From the NCBI GenBank assembly GCA_040954595.2, contig CM082594.2:6510001-6574000 (forward strand): DNA of 64,000 nt. The letters are read 5' to 3'. The notes under the pieces are model-generated. The model was not told where the DNA came from and searched no databases. It saw only the letters and a list, made by a program, of their open reading frames with translations. Both the position numbers and the translations under genes were made by a program. Below, one piece after another: positions 27,418 to 41,600 of the stretch; within the stretch, counting starts at the first letter, position 1, and every line of letters begins with the position of its first letter. The stretch is from Balanoglossus misakiensis (taxonomy: Eukaryota; Hemichordata).

Positions 27418-30400
27418 ATGAAGTCTATTCTGGTGATGGTGCTCCTCTCCGCCTGTGTATTCTCTTCCATCAACGCGGCACCAGTGAAAGGTAGGCACAT
27501 CTTGCTTTTGTCTACATCACACGTTCAGCTCGCTCCTGCACTTATAGTCACTTCTAATTACATCAAAAAACACCCCAAGCTTATACTCGTGGGCTTATAC
27601 CTTACTTCCGAAATTGCCTTCATTAGTTTTATTTTATTTATCTTGTCTCATAACTATAATGAATTCCCACCTACGCTGATGTACACATTCCATAATCGAA
27701 TGTCACGACACGTTTCTTTAAAATTTGAAATCAACTGTAAACTCATTTGAATTTCTAACTGAGGTGTATAATTACATATAATTTTCATTTAAAAACCACG
27801 TGATACGTTATCCCATTAATGCTCTGAAGAGTTCAAGAGCATTTCACAAAGACGCACGATTCTCATTTTAACAGATCTAGAAGTTTTTTTTCTGTTTCGT
27901 CCGCATTTTCCCATTTACTTACTACGGTATTCAACTCTAGTACAATTTTACTGCTCCCCAAGTATACCGCACAGATGGATTGATGGCGCGAGTGTTGGCG
28001 TTTGCAGTTTTTTTTCATCGTGTTTCATTTTGTATGAATGGAAACACTTTCATATTGATTGTCTTTGTCGTTATTGAATTATTAATTCTGTAAATCACCC
28101 GTGCGCATATACAACGACTAGTTCCGAAGGCGATCATGTTTTTTTTTCTTCTCGGGAGTAAAGCGCGCGCTCATCGTCTTGGAGATATAATTATGGCGCG
28201 AATCATACCTGTAGAAGAGCGCGTCTCGCTCGTTAGGTTACTACATCATCCGCGTCTTCCCGCATCTTTCTTAATGCGTCCAGCTTCGATTTAATGATAA
28301 TTTATTTCCAGAAACGGTGTGTCACATTTCCAAATTGAAATCGACACATCTAATTTATCGCTAATAACGTGCGCCCTGGCGTCCCTGCCACCTGTGCATG
28401 CGATGCAGCGACTCTGTAAGCTCACAAGCGAATTGGAGCAATTCTGTCACAGGCGCTCGACCGAGAACACGATTATTTACAAATAATTTAGTCTCAACCA
28501 TTATCGAAAGTTTTCTTCCATTTGTTGCGATTTGTGATGCTACGTACAAATGGCAACACCCGTGCATCAAGCTGCCCACTACTAGTATATCATTGATTCT
28601 CGGTTTCCGAGAATAAAATACACGGACCCCGTTTCAGTATAATAAATTATTTTATTACTTCTTAAGTAAAAAGTTAGAGTATACATTTTCTCTAGAACTA
28701 AATACGAAACACGTTTAAACATGACAAGCAAGGCGTATTTCTCAGTGAGATGAATTTTCTCATTTGTTTAAACCTTTAGAATGGCTCGGAGCGTCTGATA
28801 AAAATCAGAATTTGATATTTAAAAGTGGGTCGCAGAAAGGTCATCCGAAAATGAATCTTATTCTTCTATATATCGGAGAGACCTGCAATTAACATCATAA
28901 AACAACGTCAGATAGAAGTTATCTCCCTGATTGTGGCACCAATTGCTGCTATAAATTGAACGAAAAGTATACATATTTCCTTTTGATGATGGCTGATTAC
29001 ACTTTCCATCGACGGACCACATCTGCCCGCAAACGCAAAGATCTGCTTAAAAGAGGTAGTTAGCATTCATAAAGCCAGTGGGGACATTCCGAATGCCAAG
29101 TAATGCATTGTCACTCAAAAGTTTAACAATATCACGCTGTCGATCGCCACTACCCAGCACCAACCTCAAGCTATGCGCTATCTCCATTATACAGACGATC
29201 GGGATATGGCAACGCCAATTTGGCGATTTTTAAAGAATCGTACAAGGCCATTTCTGCCGATACATGATAATAATTTTCTAAACCGGTAGAATATTTGGCG
29301 AATTATTTGCTCAGTTGCTGAGCGGGTTTTGTCGCGCGAATGTTGTCGCTCTATGGGAGAGCGTCTTTTCGGAAAGGCAAGTCGGCTATGCGTTCGTCAT
29401 TCCACCCTGGGCCTTCGGAGAATCAGACGATAGGACTCTACTTATACTCTACAATATCAAGCCTCCAGGCCATACAATTTCAGCGAAGATTCTTCAAAAA
29501 GAACGCATAAAAGCAACCAGGGCGCATTCTGATGCACGCCGCGCTGACGTGAAAGATTCTTCGTTTATCAGGAACGAGAAACGATGGCACTCCCCGCGGT
29601 TGTTAAACTGGACGCAGTATTTCAATGGAGAGTGTGTTTGAAAATCCCACTGATTCAACCAGGATGAGACTAATAAATCTAAAGCGAGAAGTAACACATG
29701 CATTGCCCGCTACTTCCCGGAAATCGTTCAAGGAGCTACACGCGGTAAATGTTCTATTCACACATTTTCCATCAGCAGTCAGAAAACGCGATCCTCAATC
29801 GCCAACAGTAACGACTACAAATCCCTTTTTGTGTAGGACTAGGAGTTTCAGAATACCTGCCGACAGAATGTCTCGCTTCTAAGAATATTACTTGTACATG
29901 CGATGAAACAAATGAGGCTGGAATCCATGCAAGGTCTGACTTTCTGGGGGGAAAATCAAAGGCTATACGTGTCTCGGAATCCGAGGAAAAGCATACACAA
30001 GCTTAGCCATACAAGTGACGCAGGTTAGACGCCTCAACACAAGAACTTACGATAGTACAATTTACGGGCCGAGTCACGCGTCATCATTCCGAGATTTAAG
30101 CAGGAAGTTATTAAAAAGGAAGACAGAGCATGTTTTTCTAGTCGAAGCAGTCACAGATAGAGTAATTTTCGGCTTTTTCTTTACTTAACGCTGTGTATGC
30201 AAACCGAGACCTTTGGTATTTCAACCAATTTTAAAAGGTCTTCGATGGTGCGTGGGAGTATGTGTGCTAATATACTGTCGCTGTTCAATCGGAGGCCACT
30301 TCAGCCGTTCGTGGCAAATTTTTCACAATGTTGACCATGGGAAAAAAACATCCCCGAAAGAAACTCCAGCACAAAGTCGATATTGTGCACCAAACGACAC

Positions 30401-32466
30401 AAAGTAGTCGACTACAGAAGGGCCAGTGTGACTGCGATTGCGAGCGCGCCAATGCTTCAGTTTATTAGAAAGGTGCCGCTTACAACAGGAAGGTGGAGGG
30501 CTGCGTCACCGTTGCCATGGCGATTACTTGCGCGTGGCAATGAATGCCATTATTGCAAGAGATGTCTCGTCTGAGAACATTCTTTCCCTTTCTCTTTCTC
30601 ATTTGCGGAATTAATCTTTTTTATAGTCCTGCACACGGAAAATATAATCTTCTGACTGATGATGACTATCAAAATCTACAAGAACAATACGCATGCGCGA
30701 ATTCTTGATGTATTAATATTAGTTGTGTTAAGAATTAACGTAAATGTTGACCGGTAGCCGTGGCGAGAGATAAATCGACGAGACACAAAGCTAACTTATA
30801 AGCAGCGTGATGGGAATAATTACAAGTAGTTGATAAACAAAATGGGAAAACAGTTGTATCGCCTGAACAAATACATGTATAGGGGCTCAAGAGGCATTTA
30901 TTAGAATTGACGCAAGGCATCATGGGTAACAGCCAGCAGAAAATTACCAGTCCCAGCAAAGCTTTTGTGGGGTTTCATGTTTTGATTTCGGGGGCGGAAA
31001 ATTTTCAGAACTTTTCTCTTGAAATCTTCGCGGCAACGCACGTGCCCATTCCGGCAGAAAGCAAACCTATTCTCCGGTAACTCTCTCTGGTGAAAGTGTT
31101 TTCTAAAGCAACTCCAACAAGCTAGCTCTAAAAGCAGTGTGCGCATTGGCTTTATTGACAATTCGCCTTTCCGTCTTGCCGACCTTTGACATGCGCAGTT
31201 GTTCAGGTTGACGACCACATCAAGCCAGCATCGGCATTAAATTGGATATGGGAATCCAATGAGTAGATCTTAGCCCGGAGCTCTTGGCGGGGAAATTTGC
31301 GATGCACGAATTCCCATAACAACACGAGCGCTCGGAGGCCATCTGTGTCGGTGATACATAAAGATTATAGCTCGTGAGATGCGGAGGGCGTATGTGCTGG
31401 TGATGGCAACGAGAAGTGGTCCCGGCGGGGCGTCTGTTCTGTAGAAAAGGCGGCCATTAAATTAAAGGACATATCATCCTATAGAGACTGTGGTCACATT
31501 TCAGATGTTGTAACCATGGAAACCTCGGAATGGTCTCGGGCTAGAAATCGTGAATGTTGTTACTTAAGCTACGCGTAAGATGGCGTAAGTTATAATGCAT
31601 TAATTATTCCAGCGACATTAATTTTACAACAAAAAAATACTTCGCTACTCTGGGCTCGTAAGCCTAGACTCTAAGGGAGCTTCCACTTACAACAAAATGG
31701 GGGGGGGGATATATGGTGGAATTGGGCATTTCTATGACTCCACATCCAGATACTTTCGTTGGTATGAGATTTTAATATATCTTTAGATTTTTGGTAGTGC
31801 AAAGAACAACAATTTTTGGCAATTCGCGTCGTTTACGCCTGTGGCGCGCTCTGGCAATCGATGACGATGCGATGTAAAGCCACAAAATGTCGACAAAAGC
31901 CAAACAAATCACCACCGAACTATTTTGCATATCACTCCTATCAAGCCATATTGTATACGTGCCACCCATGATGATATGTTGTATTCTGAGGCAGATTTTA
32001 CTCGAGCTGGGTGGGCCTTGTTGTGATCGAAAGTTGAATCCCGTCTCCAAAACCCGACGTGGATATATTCAAGGACGTTTGGCTTGTTAGACAATGAACT
32101 CTTATGTAGACTACCGTTCAAAACCAACGGTTCCTTCCAGAAGGTTCGTTCGTCACGACGCGGGAAGTTTTCCGCAAAATACCACTTACGTCAAAGTCAA
32201 CAACAGACATGTAATGGTTGCTGAATAACCGCGAAAGGCGATGATGATGATGATAGACAAGAAGAGAACACCATCTTATATTCATATTGTTTTGTTCAGC
32301 AAATCTCCTTGAGCGGCGTACTTCAAAGTCACATCGACCTGAATATTCAAATCAGCGCATAAGTGTGTCCAATGACTTCTTATACACTGAATAGGGTACC
32401 CCGTAACAAAGGGAGACAATTTCACCGCACTGTGACTTCAACTTCTTGCCCTACATGTTTGCACGT

Positions 32467-32552
<86 letters not shown>

Positions 32553-35500
32553 GTCTGTCTGTCTGTCTGTCTGTCTGTCCTTCCCTTGGTGACTCTTAAA
32601 TATCTTAATCTCTGACACTCTATATCATTAGGCAGAAGAAAGACATTACACGTTTCTCATTCTGGAAAAAACAACACTATCACACATCCCAGTTGTACAT
32701 GTATTGCGCTTTCCAAATAAGTGGCTCACGTTGCAGAAGATCTCTAATTGAGTTGATATAAAGATTCGTGACACTGGCAAGTCAGTGCATCTGTGTTCAC
32801 AGGTCAGCCGTGGTTGAGTTGCAGTCGTTGCGAAATCAAGGTAGTCAGCGCCTCGATATTCGAAGTCTTAAACTGTTTCTCACATTTTGCTCAAGTCATC
32901 TTCAAACAAAAACTCAAGACATTTTTATTTGTCGAATTACTAGTAATAGAAACACTGATGTACATTGACTTTCAGCGCCTCCCATAAAAATGCCAAATTA
33001 TCTCAAATTCAAAATGGCCGCCAATCCCTGTGTTAACTCTACGGGGAAAATTTCAATGGGAATATCGCTGTCTGTATCGTAAAATAGGAACGCAAACAAC
33101 ACAAATACAAGAGTTCCGTATTCGTAGTACTGTTGACTATTATATTTGAATAGCCTGTTACCATGTACCAAGAGATTCCGCTGTCGACAAGGAAATAAAT
33201 GTAGGGTTCGAGTACAAGTACGCACTGGTCAAAAACGTCTACATGAAAAACACTGAGCCGTTCGCATGGAACGGTCGAAGCTGTTTCAATCTTGAAAATT
33301 ACAGTATCCTTATTGAGGAAATTGGCTTCTTTCAATTAATCAACAGTAAACGATACATCGGTCTTTTTAATCGACCCGAAAGAACGGCGGTATAATAGAG
33401 CAACGCAGCGAGCCTCGACACAGTTGATGCCGATTGAAAAGGCGAGTGCGCGTTGAATTACGGCAAATTGTCGCGGATTAGAAGGCTCGGCTCTGAATAG
33501 AAAGACTGACATTCGACGGCTTAGATGAAATGTCTCGCAGTCATCATAGAAGCATAGAGCCTGAGTTGCTGCTGTGTCTTATTTTTTTGAGCCAGCAGAC
33601 GCTTGCTTCCTGACTTCAATCGTCTAATGGCTCTTTTGCCCTGGAAAAAAAGGGTGCTGCCATGGTAACCCTGTGGAAATACCAAGGTTAAGACCCAGAC
33701 CCTATCATGTTTGTAATCTTCTGAGGACGTTTCGCGGATGACAGCTAGCGTATGGGCCTGCCTTTTGCTGCAGAGGAAATGAAGGGGGCAGCTCGGTTGC
33801 CATAGTTGCGCGTGATTGACACACAGATGCGCCGAGGAGTTCGGTTGTACGCCTACACGCCGTGTCTTGATTGGCGGAGTCGTGCGTGGGCTTGATCATT
33901 GTGCTCAGCCAGCTTGGGATAAACAGCTAATCAAGGCCGGGGACGAACGGATAACAAAGATCAAACACGATTTGAAAAGAAACAGTTTGTGAAGTACAAC
34001 CATATGCCGTCAAAATCGGCCGAGTTTGGGCATCCAGGCTGCCCACCTGTCAGATTCTTAAATTCTTCATCTGACGATTCTCTCTTCCCACTCTCCTTTC
34101 AAACAACACATATCCAATGTGGTAGCGGAGAAGTTTAACGCTGCAGCGATTTCGACAAAATTCAGCCTTTCGCTCAAACATGTCGACAGCACTACAGAGA
34201 ATCAAACGAAGTGACAAATAGACAAAAAAACAAAAAACAAAGTGGTTGAAAAATTAAAGAAAATCATTTCATATGGACTACAATTACTGTGTTTTGGGCG
34301 CGTTCTTGTTTGCCCTTCCCTGACGACGAGAACCGACCTGTAATTACAGAGAAAATTCAAACGAGCGATATTGACGTTGAAGGGCGATGGCACTCTAGAG
34401 AATAATGCAGGAAGACGAATGGAAAACCGACAAAGCGCACTTCACTTCCTTGTAGTGCGGAGAGAGAGGGCTGTCACGAGAGATTTGCAATTACAATCGA
34501 CGCGGTGCACGAGGCATATTGATGTCTTGATGGGCAACCGCCGAGACTGGTTTCGTTTGTGGTGCGCAAGTGGCCCAAATCGTGTTGTCCCAAATCCATC
34601 TACTTTCGGGGGTTTCAAGGCGAGACACAGACACATGTTTCGAACAAACTGCGCAATAGAGGAGTCTCGTTTAGACCGTCGGGAAATTACTAGTCAAATA
34701 TTCGACTGACGTGGCTTTATCGAGATGTTGTTCAAACGTTGTCGCTTATATTTTCCTTAGAAGGACGCTTAAAGCAGTCGAACTGCGAGTGAAATGTGTT
34801 TTGTTAAATGCACGACAGCCTCCGAGTGCCGCACTCGGTTTGCCCGAATACAGGAAAACACGATCTGAAGTTTGCACGGAACTGGAAGGCACGTTCTACA
34901 CGCGTCATGGCAAGGCCAGGAAATGAGGAAACGAGTTTAACATTCTGAAGTTGAGGAATCGTACACCCATTGTTGCACTGCGCAGGGAAATCTGTCTACT
35001 CAGTACGTCAGTCTCGATTATTATGGGCTGCCGACGAGCAGGAACTCAAATTGTTTAATGGGAGGAAACTCTTCACGTAATGAGACATAGGTAGCGAGCC
35101 GGGCCACGGGGCATTGACGTAAATTGATACGAAGTCACGCAAGCGGCCGCCCTAATCTTATCTTCTGAGAACGGGGACGGCAGATCATGCCCCTTTATTC
35201 CCAGCATCTGAATTCCAAACGCGATTTGCCCAGTGGTTAACGAAATCACTGGAAACATGCGAAATTTGTTTTTTTGATGATACGATTACATATAATGTCC
35301 CGGGCTCGGAAATAATCAAGAAATCACGAGTTATATAGATGGATTGTGGTCATTAAGTAATAAGGGTATTCTGTCTCATCTTGCTCGTGTATTTCTTTTC
35401 GTTTCAGAAACTGGAGAAGATAAAGACGTGAATGTACCTGCACAAGTAAGAAAACTCTTTTCGTCTAAAGTTTATGCCGTATTATGTATTCAACTTGTGA

Positions 35501-35570
35501 TTAGTCTCATTTTCCTTCTGATGAAGTTTTGTTGTTAATGTTGTTGTTGTTTGTGGTGTGGTGTTGTTAG

Positions 35571-35620
<50 letters not shown>

Positions 35621-35624
35621 GTGG

Positions 35625-35679
<55 letters not shown>

Positions 35680-38600
35680 TGGATGGTAGCCGTGGTTGTG
35701 AAATGTTATAAAGAAGGAATGGTACCTAGCTATTTTAAAATTAAAACTATCAAATACACGTCGTTAAGGTAACCGTGGTACGGAGCATTGAGTACCAAGC
35801 GAAAAAACGACACCTGTCTGCGCGGGTGACGTCACAGACGACGGCGTTTTATTTTCTTGACCAATCACATCGAGGACAGCGTACACCTGAAAACGGGGAC
35901 GGTCGGAAGATGATCCCCGCCGTTAAAGAAATATATCGATGGCATTCAGTGGTCAATAGAGCATAAGAACTCATTAACCGCCGACAAAAGACCATCATTG
36001 AAGCCATCACTGAATGATCCATCGCCTGTCAGAGGTCGTTGCAGAACACTAATTGCCTCACTGACAACACAGCAAATCAAGTCGCTGACGACATTTTGAC
36101 GCAAGCACTCCGGATAAAGCAAACAGAGCAAATGCACGTCTTATTCACTTCATTCCGCGGTGGGGTTACTGAGTACAAGCGCTGTGAATGGCTTTTATTA
36201 GGACTCTGTCAGTCTCACCCAACACGTGTTGTCTGTAAAACTGGAACCTTTTTGTACTACCTTCACAGAGTTGCTAATCTCAATTTAGGATATTTTAAGC
36301 AACACAAACACATTTTGGTAAGACTGACACATTCTTATTAACAATGCTTTTGACGTCTGTTGTCCTTAGCGCGGATATTAAATGAAGGAAAACACCAAAA
36401 GCTTTCTTCAATGGTGAAACTTCCAGGGCAGTAAAATAAAGTAGAAATGTTTTGTTGTATAAACATTATGGCTTCTGAAAAACGATTTTACCAATGATAC
36501 TATTTCACGAGACTTTTGTGCAATTTCGGACCGAACTCTAATCTAAAGAAACCGGAACCATATATGTCAAACAGTTTCATGCAATAACCTTTAAATTTCG
36601 TTCTCAGAGGAATCAGCTATACACCTGAAGTAGATAAAATCGTGAATATGATTAAAATTCATGGGAAGTGTATATCTCTGCCTCGGATGTAATTATATTT
36701 CGTAACACGCCAGTATAGTGACATTTCTGAGAGCGCTGACGTCATACTTGGAATCCTTCGATTGCATTCTTTGTTTAATACAGAACTGCGTGGTTGTAGT
36801 TTGTATAATACTTTTGCAATTCGCAAAGTCGAAAATACTGGTTTCAGCCACTTGTTAGTGCCGGAAATATGCGTTCGTTTTTTAATCCCTTAACTGAAGG
36901 ATATCTGCCGCGCTGGAAATCTGAAGAGCAAATCATCTTTCATTCGCTTCAAAATGGAAATATTCTCCCGGATTTTGGGAAAAACATATGTAATATATTC
37001 TGCACTGATTTAGTTGATAATATTAATGTTCATTTAACACATGTTTATTTGTCATTTCACCACCTTTTTGTGTCTACAACGCGAGAAGGAAATGTTGCAT
37101 TTGTATTTTTGTCCGCCTTTCAATAACCCACGCACATCCTCCAGGCCAAATGTCAGCGTTTCCGGCACAGATATTGATTTTTTACGGAAATAAATTCGCA
37201 AATGATTAATTTTGATTATCAGTCTGACTGCGCTTACGCATGCGCAACTACTCCGCACCTGCAAGCAAATTCTCTCCTTTCTCACTCTCGTTAAAGGGAG
37301 AGAACCATTTTTTTCAAATTCCTTCGGCTCTAAAATATGCTGCAGAGTAAACACTTGCAAAAAAACAACGTTTCTTCTTCAGCGAGTTTTCGAGGGTGTC
37401 GCTTTGGAAACTTTACTCCCTGCTTTCAAATCTCCACGACTAACACATGTGATCCTACTACGTCATTGCATATGTATATATGCCTAGGCCTACATATATT
37501 CTCTATTTCCGTGTAGGACGTCGTGTATACACACACAAGACGCGGTTTTATGGGTGTAATCGTCATTACCCCGGCGACGTGTTATCCCTTTTTGAAATTC
37601 TTGGGCCCCCCTGCTGTGACACGCGAGCAAAATAACGAGTCGAATTGAAAACAAAATCCCATATAGGAGCTACGAAAGATGTAGATCTGCTATTTTTGTT
37701 TTGACATGCCATTTCTACTAGACACAGCAATTCTATGTAGGTTATTCTCACAAAACACACGCATACTGTAGAAATTGACAGATATTAAAATTGCATGAAC
37801 ACTCTCAAGTCGATTAATGTAAATTCTGGCATGTGTTGTATTTCTCAGACTAAGCATATCGTGTAGAATCCGTCCGTACCGTGTTCCTGAGATTTTTTTC
37901 CTACAACGCCCACGCTCGTCTGTTAAACACCTCATTAATGCGTTTCACTTTCACAGGTCAAACAAATTCAGGCCGTTTCTGTTTCGCTGTATTGCATGTT
38001 ATGTGCATCTTTCTCGCTGAACTAATTTCATCGTGTCTCTAACCGATCCAAAATCTTCGATTTCGGTCAATTGGCAACTTTTCACACAATCTGGATCATT
38101 TTAGTTTCTCATTCAATCTTGTTCTGCTGACTGAAATATAGTATGCTCAATGACCGATTGTCAAAACTCAACTCGGATCGTATACATGGGCACAGCACAT
38201 TGAATTCTTTTGTGACCATCACTTAAATTTTAGTCAATGCCAAAATTGCATTGCGGCAATATTCATTGTCAAGTCCTTATTATACTAGACAGTGAGCTGA
38301 GTTACAACAACCGGTGATTGTCATGCGCATGAGCAGAACAACGCAATCTACGAAACGAAACTGAAATAACCGTAATGACGTCAAATGTGGGCGACTTTCC
38401 CCTTTAAGGGGGATTTCTGTAAAACTCTGCGGTGGAAGTTTGTCTCCGCACGTCGTGACACGACGACTTAAGTTCGAGGAACAACTTGAAAACGTCAGCG
38501 GCTGGTGAAAGCTAACGATTTGGGCTTCTTTTGAAGTACCGGGGAATATGTGCGTCATCTTGTACGTGTAGAGCACAGGCTGAGAAGCATGAGTGGGGCT

Positions 38601-41600
38601 CCTGCCATCGAGTTGTCAAGACGCTAGCTAGAAACGGACCCTTCAAATGCAATAGTACACGCCCTGCGTTGGCGTAATATGAAAGGATGGCTTTACCGGA
38701 TCTAATTAATTATACCCCGATTTTTGTTTGCCATCAAAACTGACTCTAATCTGGAGTATATTCCAGCATATTATATTCAAAGGGTAGCACGTAATACGCA
38801 TTGGCAAACTAAAGTCGCCCCAGGAATGAGGACTACCAAATTGACATATCGCTCCCAAATAAAGGTATCCCACCCGGGCTTTGCTTTCACAACGACTCAG
38901 GCCCCGCCCTGTCATTAATCAACAACGAATCGGAGTGGATGAAATGCGTAGTTCTGAAAAAGAGACTCCGAAATTGCTGGCCTTCCCTGAGTCCCTCACT
39001 TTGAATGAAAGACCACTTTCGGTCTGTAGGCAGCACGATTTACCCACGGTATTAACCCTCGAGGGGCAGCGAAGTCAGATCGTCTTAAATCTATCTTATG
39101 CGCACTCATATGGTTGTGCCAGCTCCGGGCGTGGGCGGACATGACTTGCCTGATAGATTCACCTACCTACCCTCGGGTTACAGTGTTATTATCAATCTTA
39201 AATATATTTTCTCGGTCAAACCTATGTGATTCGTTTCCTTGATCAGTTGCTGATCTAAAATCTGTTCCTTCTTAGAACACTCAGAAGGCTATTGATTTTG
39301 ATATGCTGCATATAGTATACGTATCAAGATTTGAAACTTCTCTCGATAAAACCCTATAAACCTTAACGAGAGATACTTTGGCATTCAGGATTTTAACAGT
39401 ACAACAGCGCACGCGCGCCCAAGTTAAAACATCATGTTTCCGATCGACAGTACAAGATTCTCTGCATTGATCTTACCCCTTCAGGCAAAACACAAATCGA
39501 AAATGCCAGTTGTTTCAAAGTAGAATCACTGCACTTTTAAGGAAAAATGTTTCTTCGTCACCGACATCTATTCACCCTGCCTCGTGGTTGCACACGGCCA
39601 CACATGGACACCCAGAATTCACATCCGACCTTTGATGCAGCAATTGCCATTCAAATAAAAATCGTTGAGGGGAACTTAATCGAGAATTAGTCTTCCGGCT
39701 GAGAACTCACTCTCTGGGAGCAATTGCACCTGTGGCTCGCCGGCTTTCAGAGGATCGTTACCATAGCATTTGCTACCATAACAACGGAGTGGGATTGAAA
39801 AATACATTGCATTTCATAGAGCAGTCTATATGTACGCACAATGTTTATCATTTATCACATACTTTAATGATAACATTATAAAATGTGAATATATATGTAC
39901 AATGTTATAGGGAGGCTAAAAAGAGCACATCGCAGGCGCATCTATTCTGTCTGTAGTTTTCTTTCTGTGTAAACGAGTAAATTCTCTTCCCAACAGTAAA
40001 TATGGTTGTTTTGTTTTTTTGCTTTTTTGTTCTCTACTCAAGAGAATAGCAAGTATGCACGTTTTTCTTTGAATGATTTCGAGCAGATGTAAGGTGTAAA
40101 GGGTGTTGATGAGGGATAGTTTTCTGTTCAATCTAGCGCCTGATTCTATTGAGGCATTGCGAGGAGCGCGGCTGTTGAGATGTGTGTGAAGGACGGTTTC
40201 CTCGCCTTTAGAAACACTTAGTATCGTGACAAGAACCACTTGAAGAAGGTGTTGACGAACCACAAGGAAGTCGCGTCAGACTCGTATGCTGATGACTCCT
40301 GCTATGTATAATATATACTTTTCAGTATATTCAGGATCTTTTTTATTTACTTTGGATGGACGATATACACGGATTCGAAGTATGAACAAAATTAGATGTA
40401 GCATTATGACACTGAGTTTGTCGTGCGCGTGTGTGGTTGCTTGTTTGTTGAATAAGTCGGAAATTTTATTTCACAGGAAACTGTGCTTGCAACCCACATT
40501 TATCACCATTTTCCTTTTTTCCAGATAAATGAAGTTTTGCCACAAGAAAAACTCGGTAAGACAAACTTATTAATTTTATTTCCTTTCAGATCATTCCAGC
40601 TAGCTTCCTCTAAGAAGTATCTTGTATTTCTTGATCGTACAATTACTTGTTATACTACCTTATAAAATATTTTAGCATGGAATAAGTTAGTATGACATCA
40701 ATGATGAATATAGAAATCAGCATCCCGAAATAGGTTTTTACAAATTTATTTGAGTGTGAGAAAACACACGTAAGTATTAACCCCGCAGAGTTTAGGACGC
40801 GTTGTGCATTGTGGATTTCAGAGGTGCAGCACCTAATGGGATAGTCAGATATATCACATGGCAACTACAGCTATGTGACAAGACTGGCGGCGCGTCACGT
40901 TTGACCTTTTGCATTTTTCAAAAAAGAAGAAAAATTGGTTAGTTGACGCCGCGATTCGAAGTAACGTCAGAGCAGTGAATGAATTGACGAAAAGCTGAGA
41001 AATTAACAACGTATCGTATTTTACATCGGGATCTTTAGAAATGTCAGTTTCTTCACACCCATTTTCTCCTTCTCTGCGGTTTCGCGGCGCCCTTTTGTGA
41101 GCTGTACTGTGTTTTAATATTTTTTGGGGAAAGTCGACGAAGGAGTACTGACGTGTACAGATTAAGAGTGAATTATTTTGTACTGAAAAATTCTTTTCAC
41201 ATACAGCTAACTTCCCAGTATGAATATGGGTTGTCAGATTTCCTTAAATATATATTTGCGTTACATGTATTTGTGTTCCTAATCAAATTCAATTTTATTA
41301 AGTGCTCCAACGACCCACCTCTGAGGTCGAGGGTAAAATACTCCCTTTCTAAATATATAACATCGACTAACAATTTTGTTTCGAGAAGTAAATACCCTGA
41401 ATGGCCGGCTATTTTAAGAAATGGCAAAGAGAGAATCGATGCCAGCCGATTGGCAGAACAGGAAATTGACAAATCGCACGCACGTCAGTGATTACGTAGG
41501 CTGCGCGTGGATGACGTCACAGAAGTAATGAGTGATCATTTGGGAGTTGCTAGGAGTGACCTCACTGCTACGAGCATTGCCGCAATAATCCAATGGGTAT

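Larger units (their letters stand above)
35446..40524. other. SCG3 intron 2 (5.1 kb)
   Basis: No supported gene. It starts with a GTT-rich stretch and a long (GAT)n tract at 35571-35677, then carries three perfect CRE palindromes listed separately. Remaining sequence is unique and AT-rich with scattered CpG. Confidence 0.5.

Noticed and set aside
29315-29641. 108-codon plus-strand frame in SCG3 intron 1
   Set aside because: No splice partners, no recognised domain, and an overlapping minus-strand frame of similar length.
35551-35772. Asp-rich open frame in SCG3 intron 2
   Set aside because: It is the translation of a (GAT)n microsatellite.
35868-35885. Possible RE1/NRSF silencer half-site (GAGGACAGCG) in SCG3 intron 2
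   Set aside because: Only the right half resembles the consensus; the left half does not match at the expected spacing.
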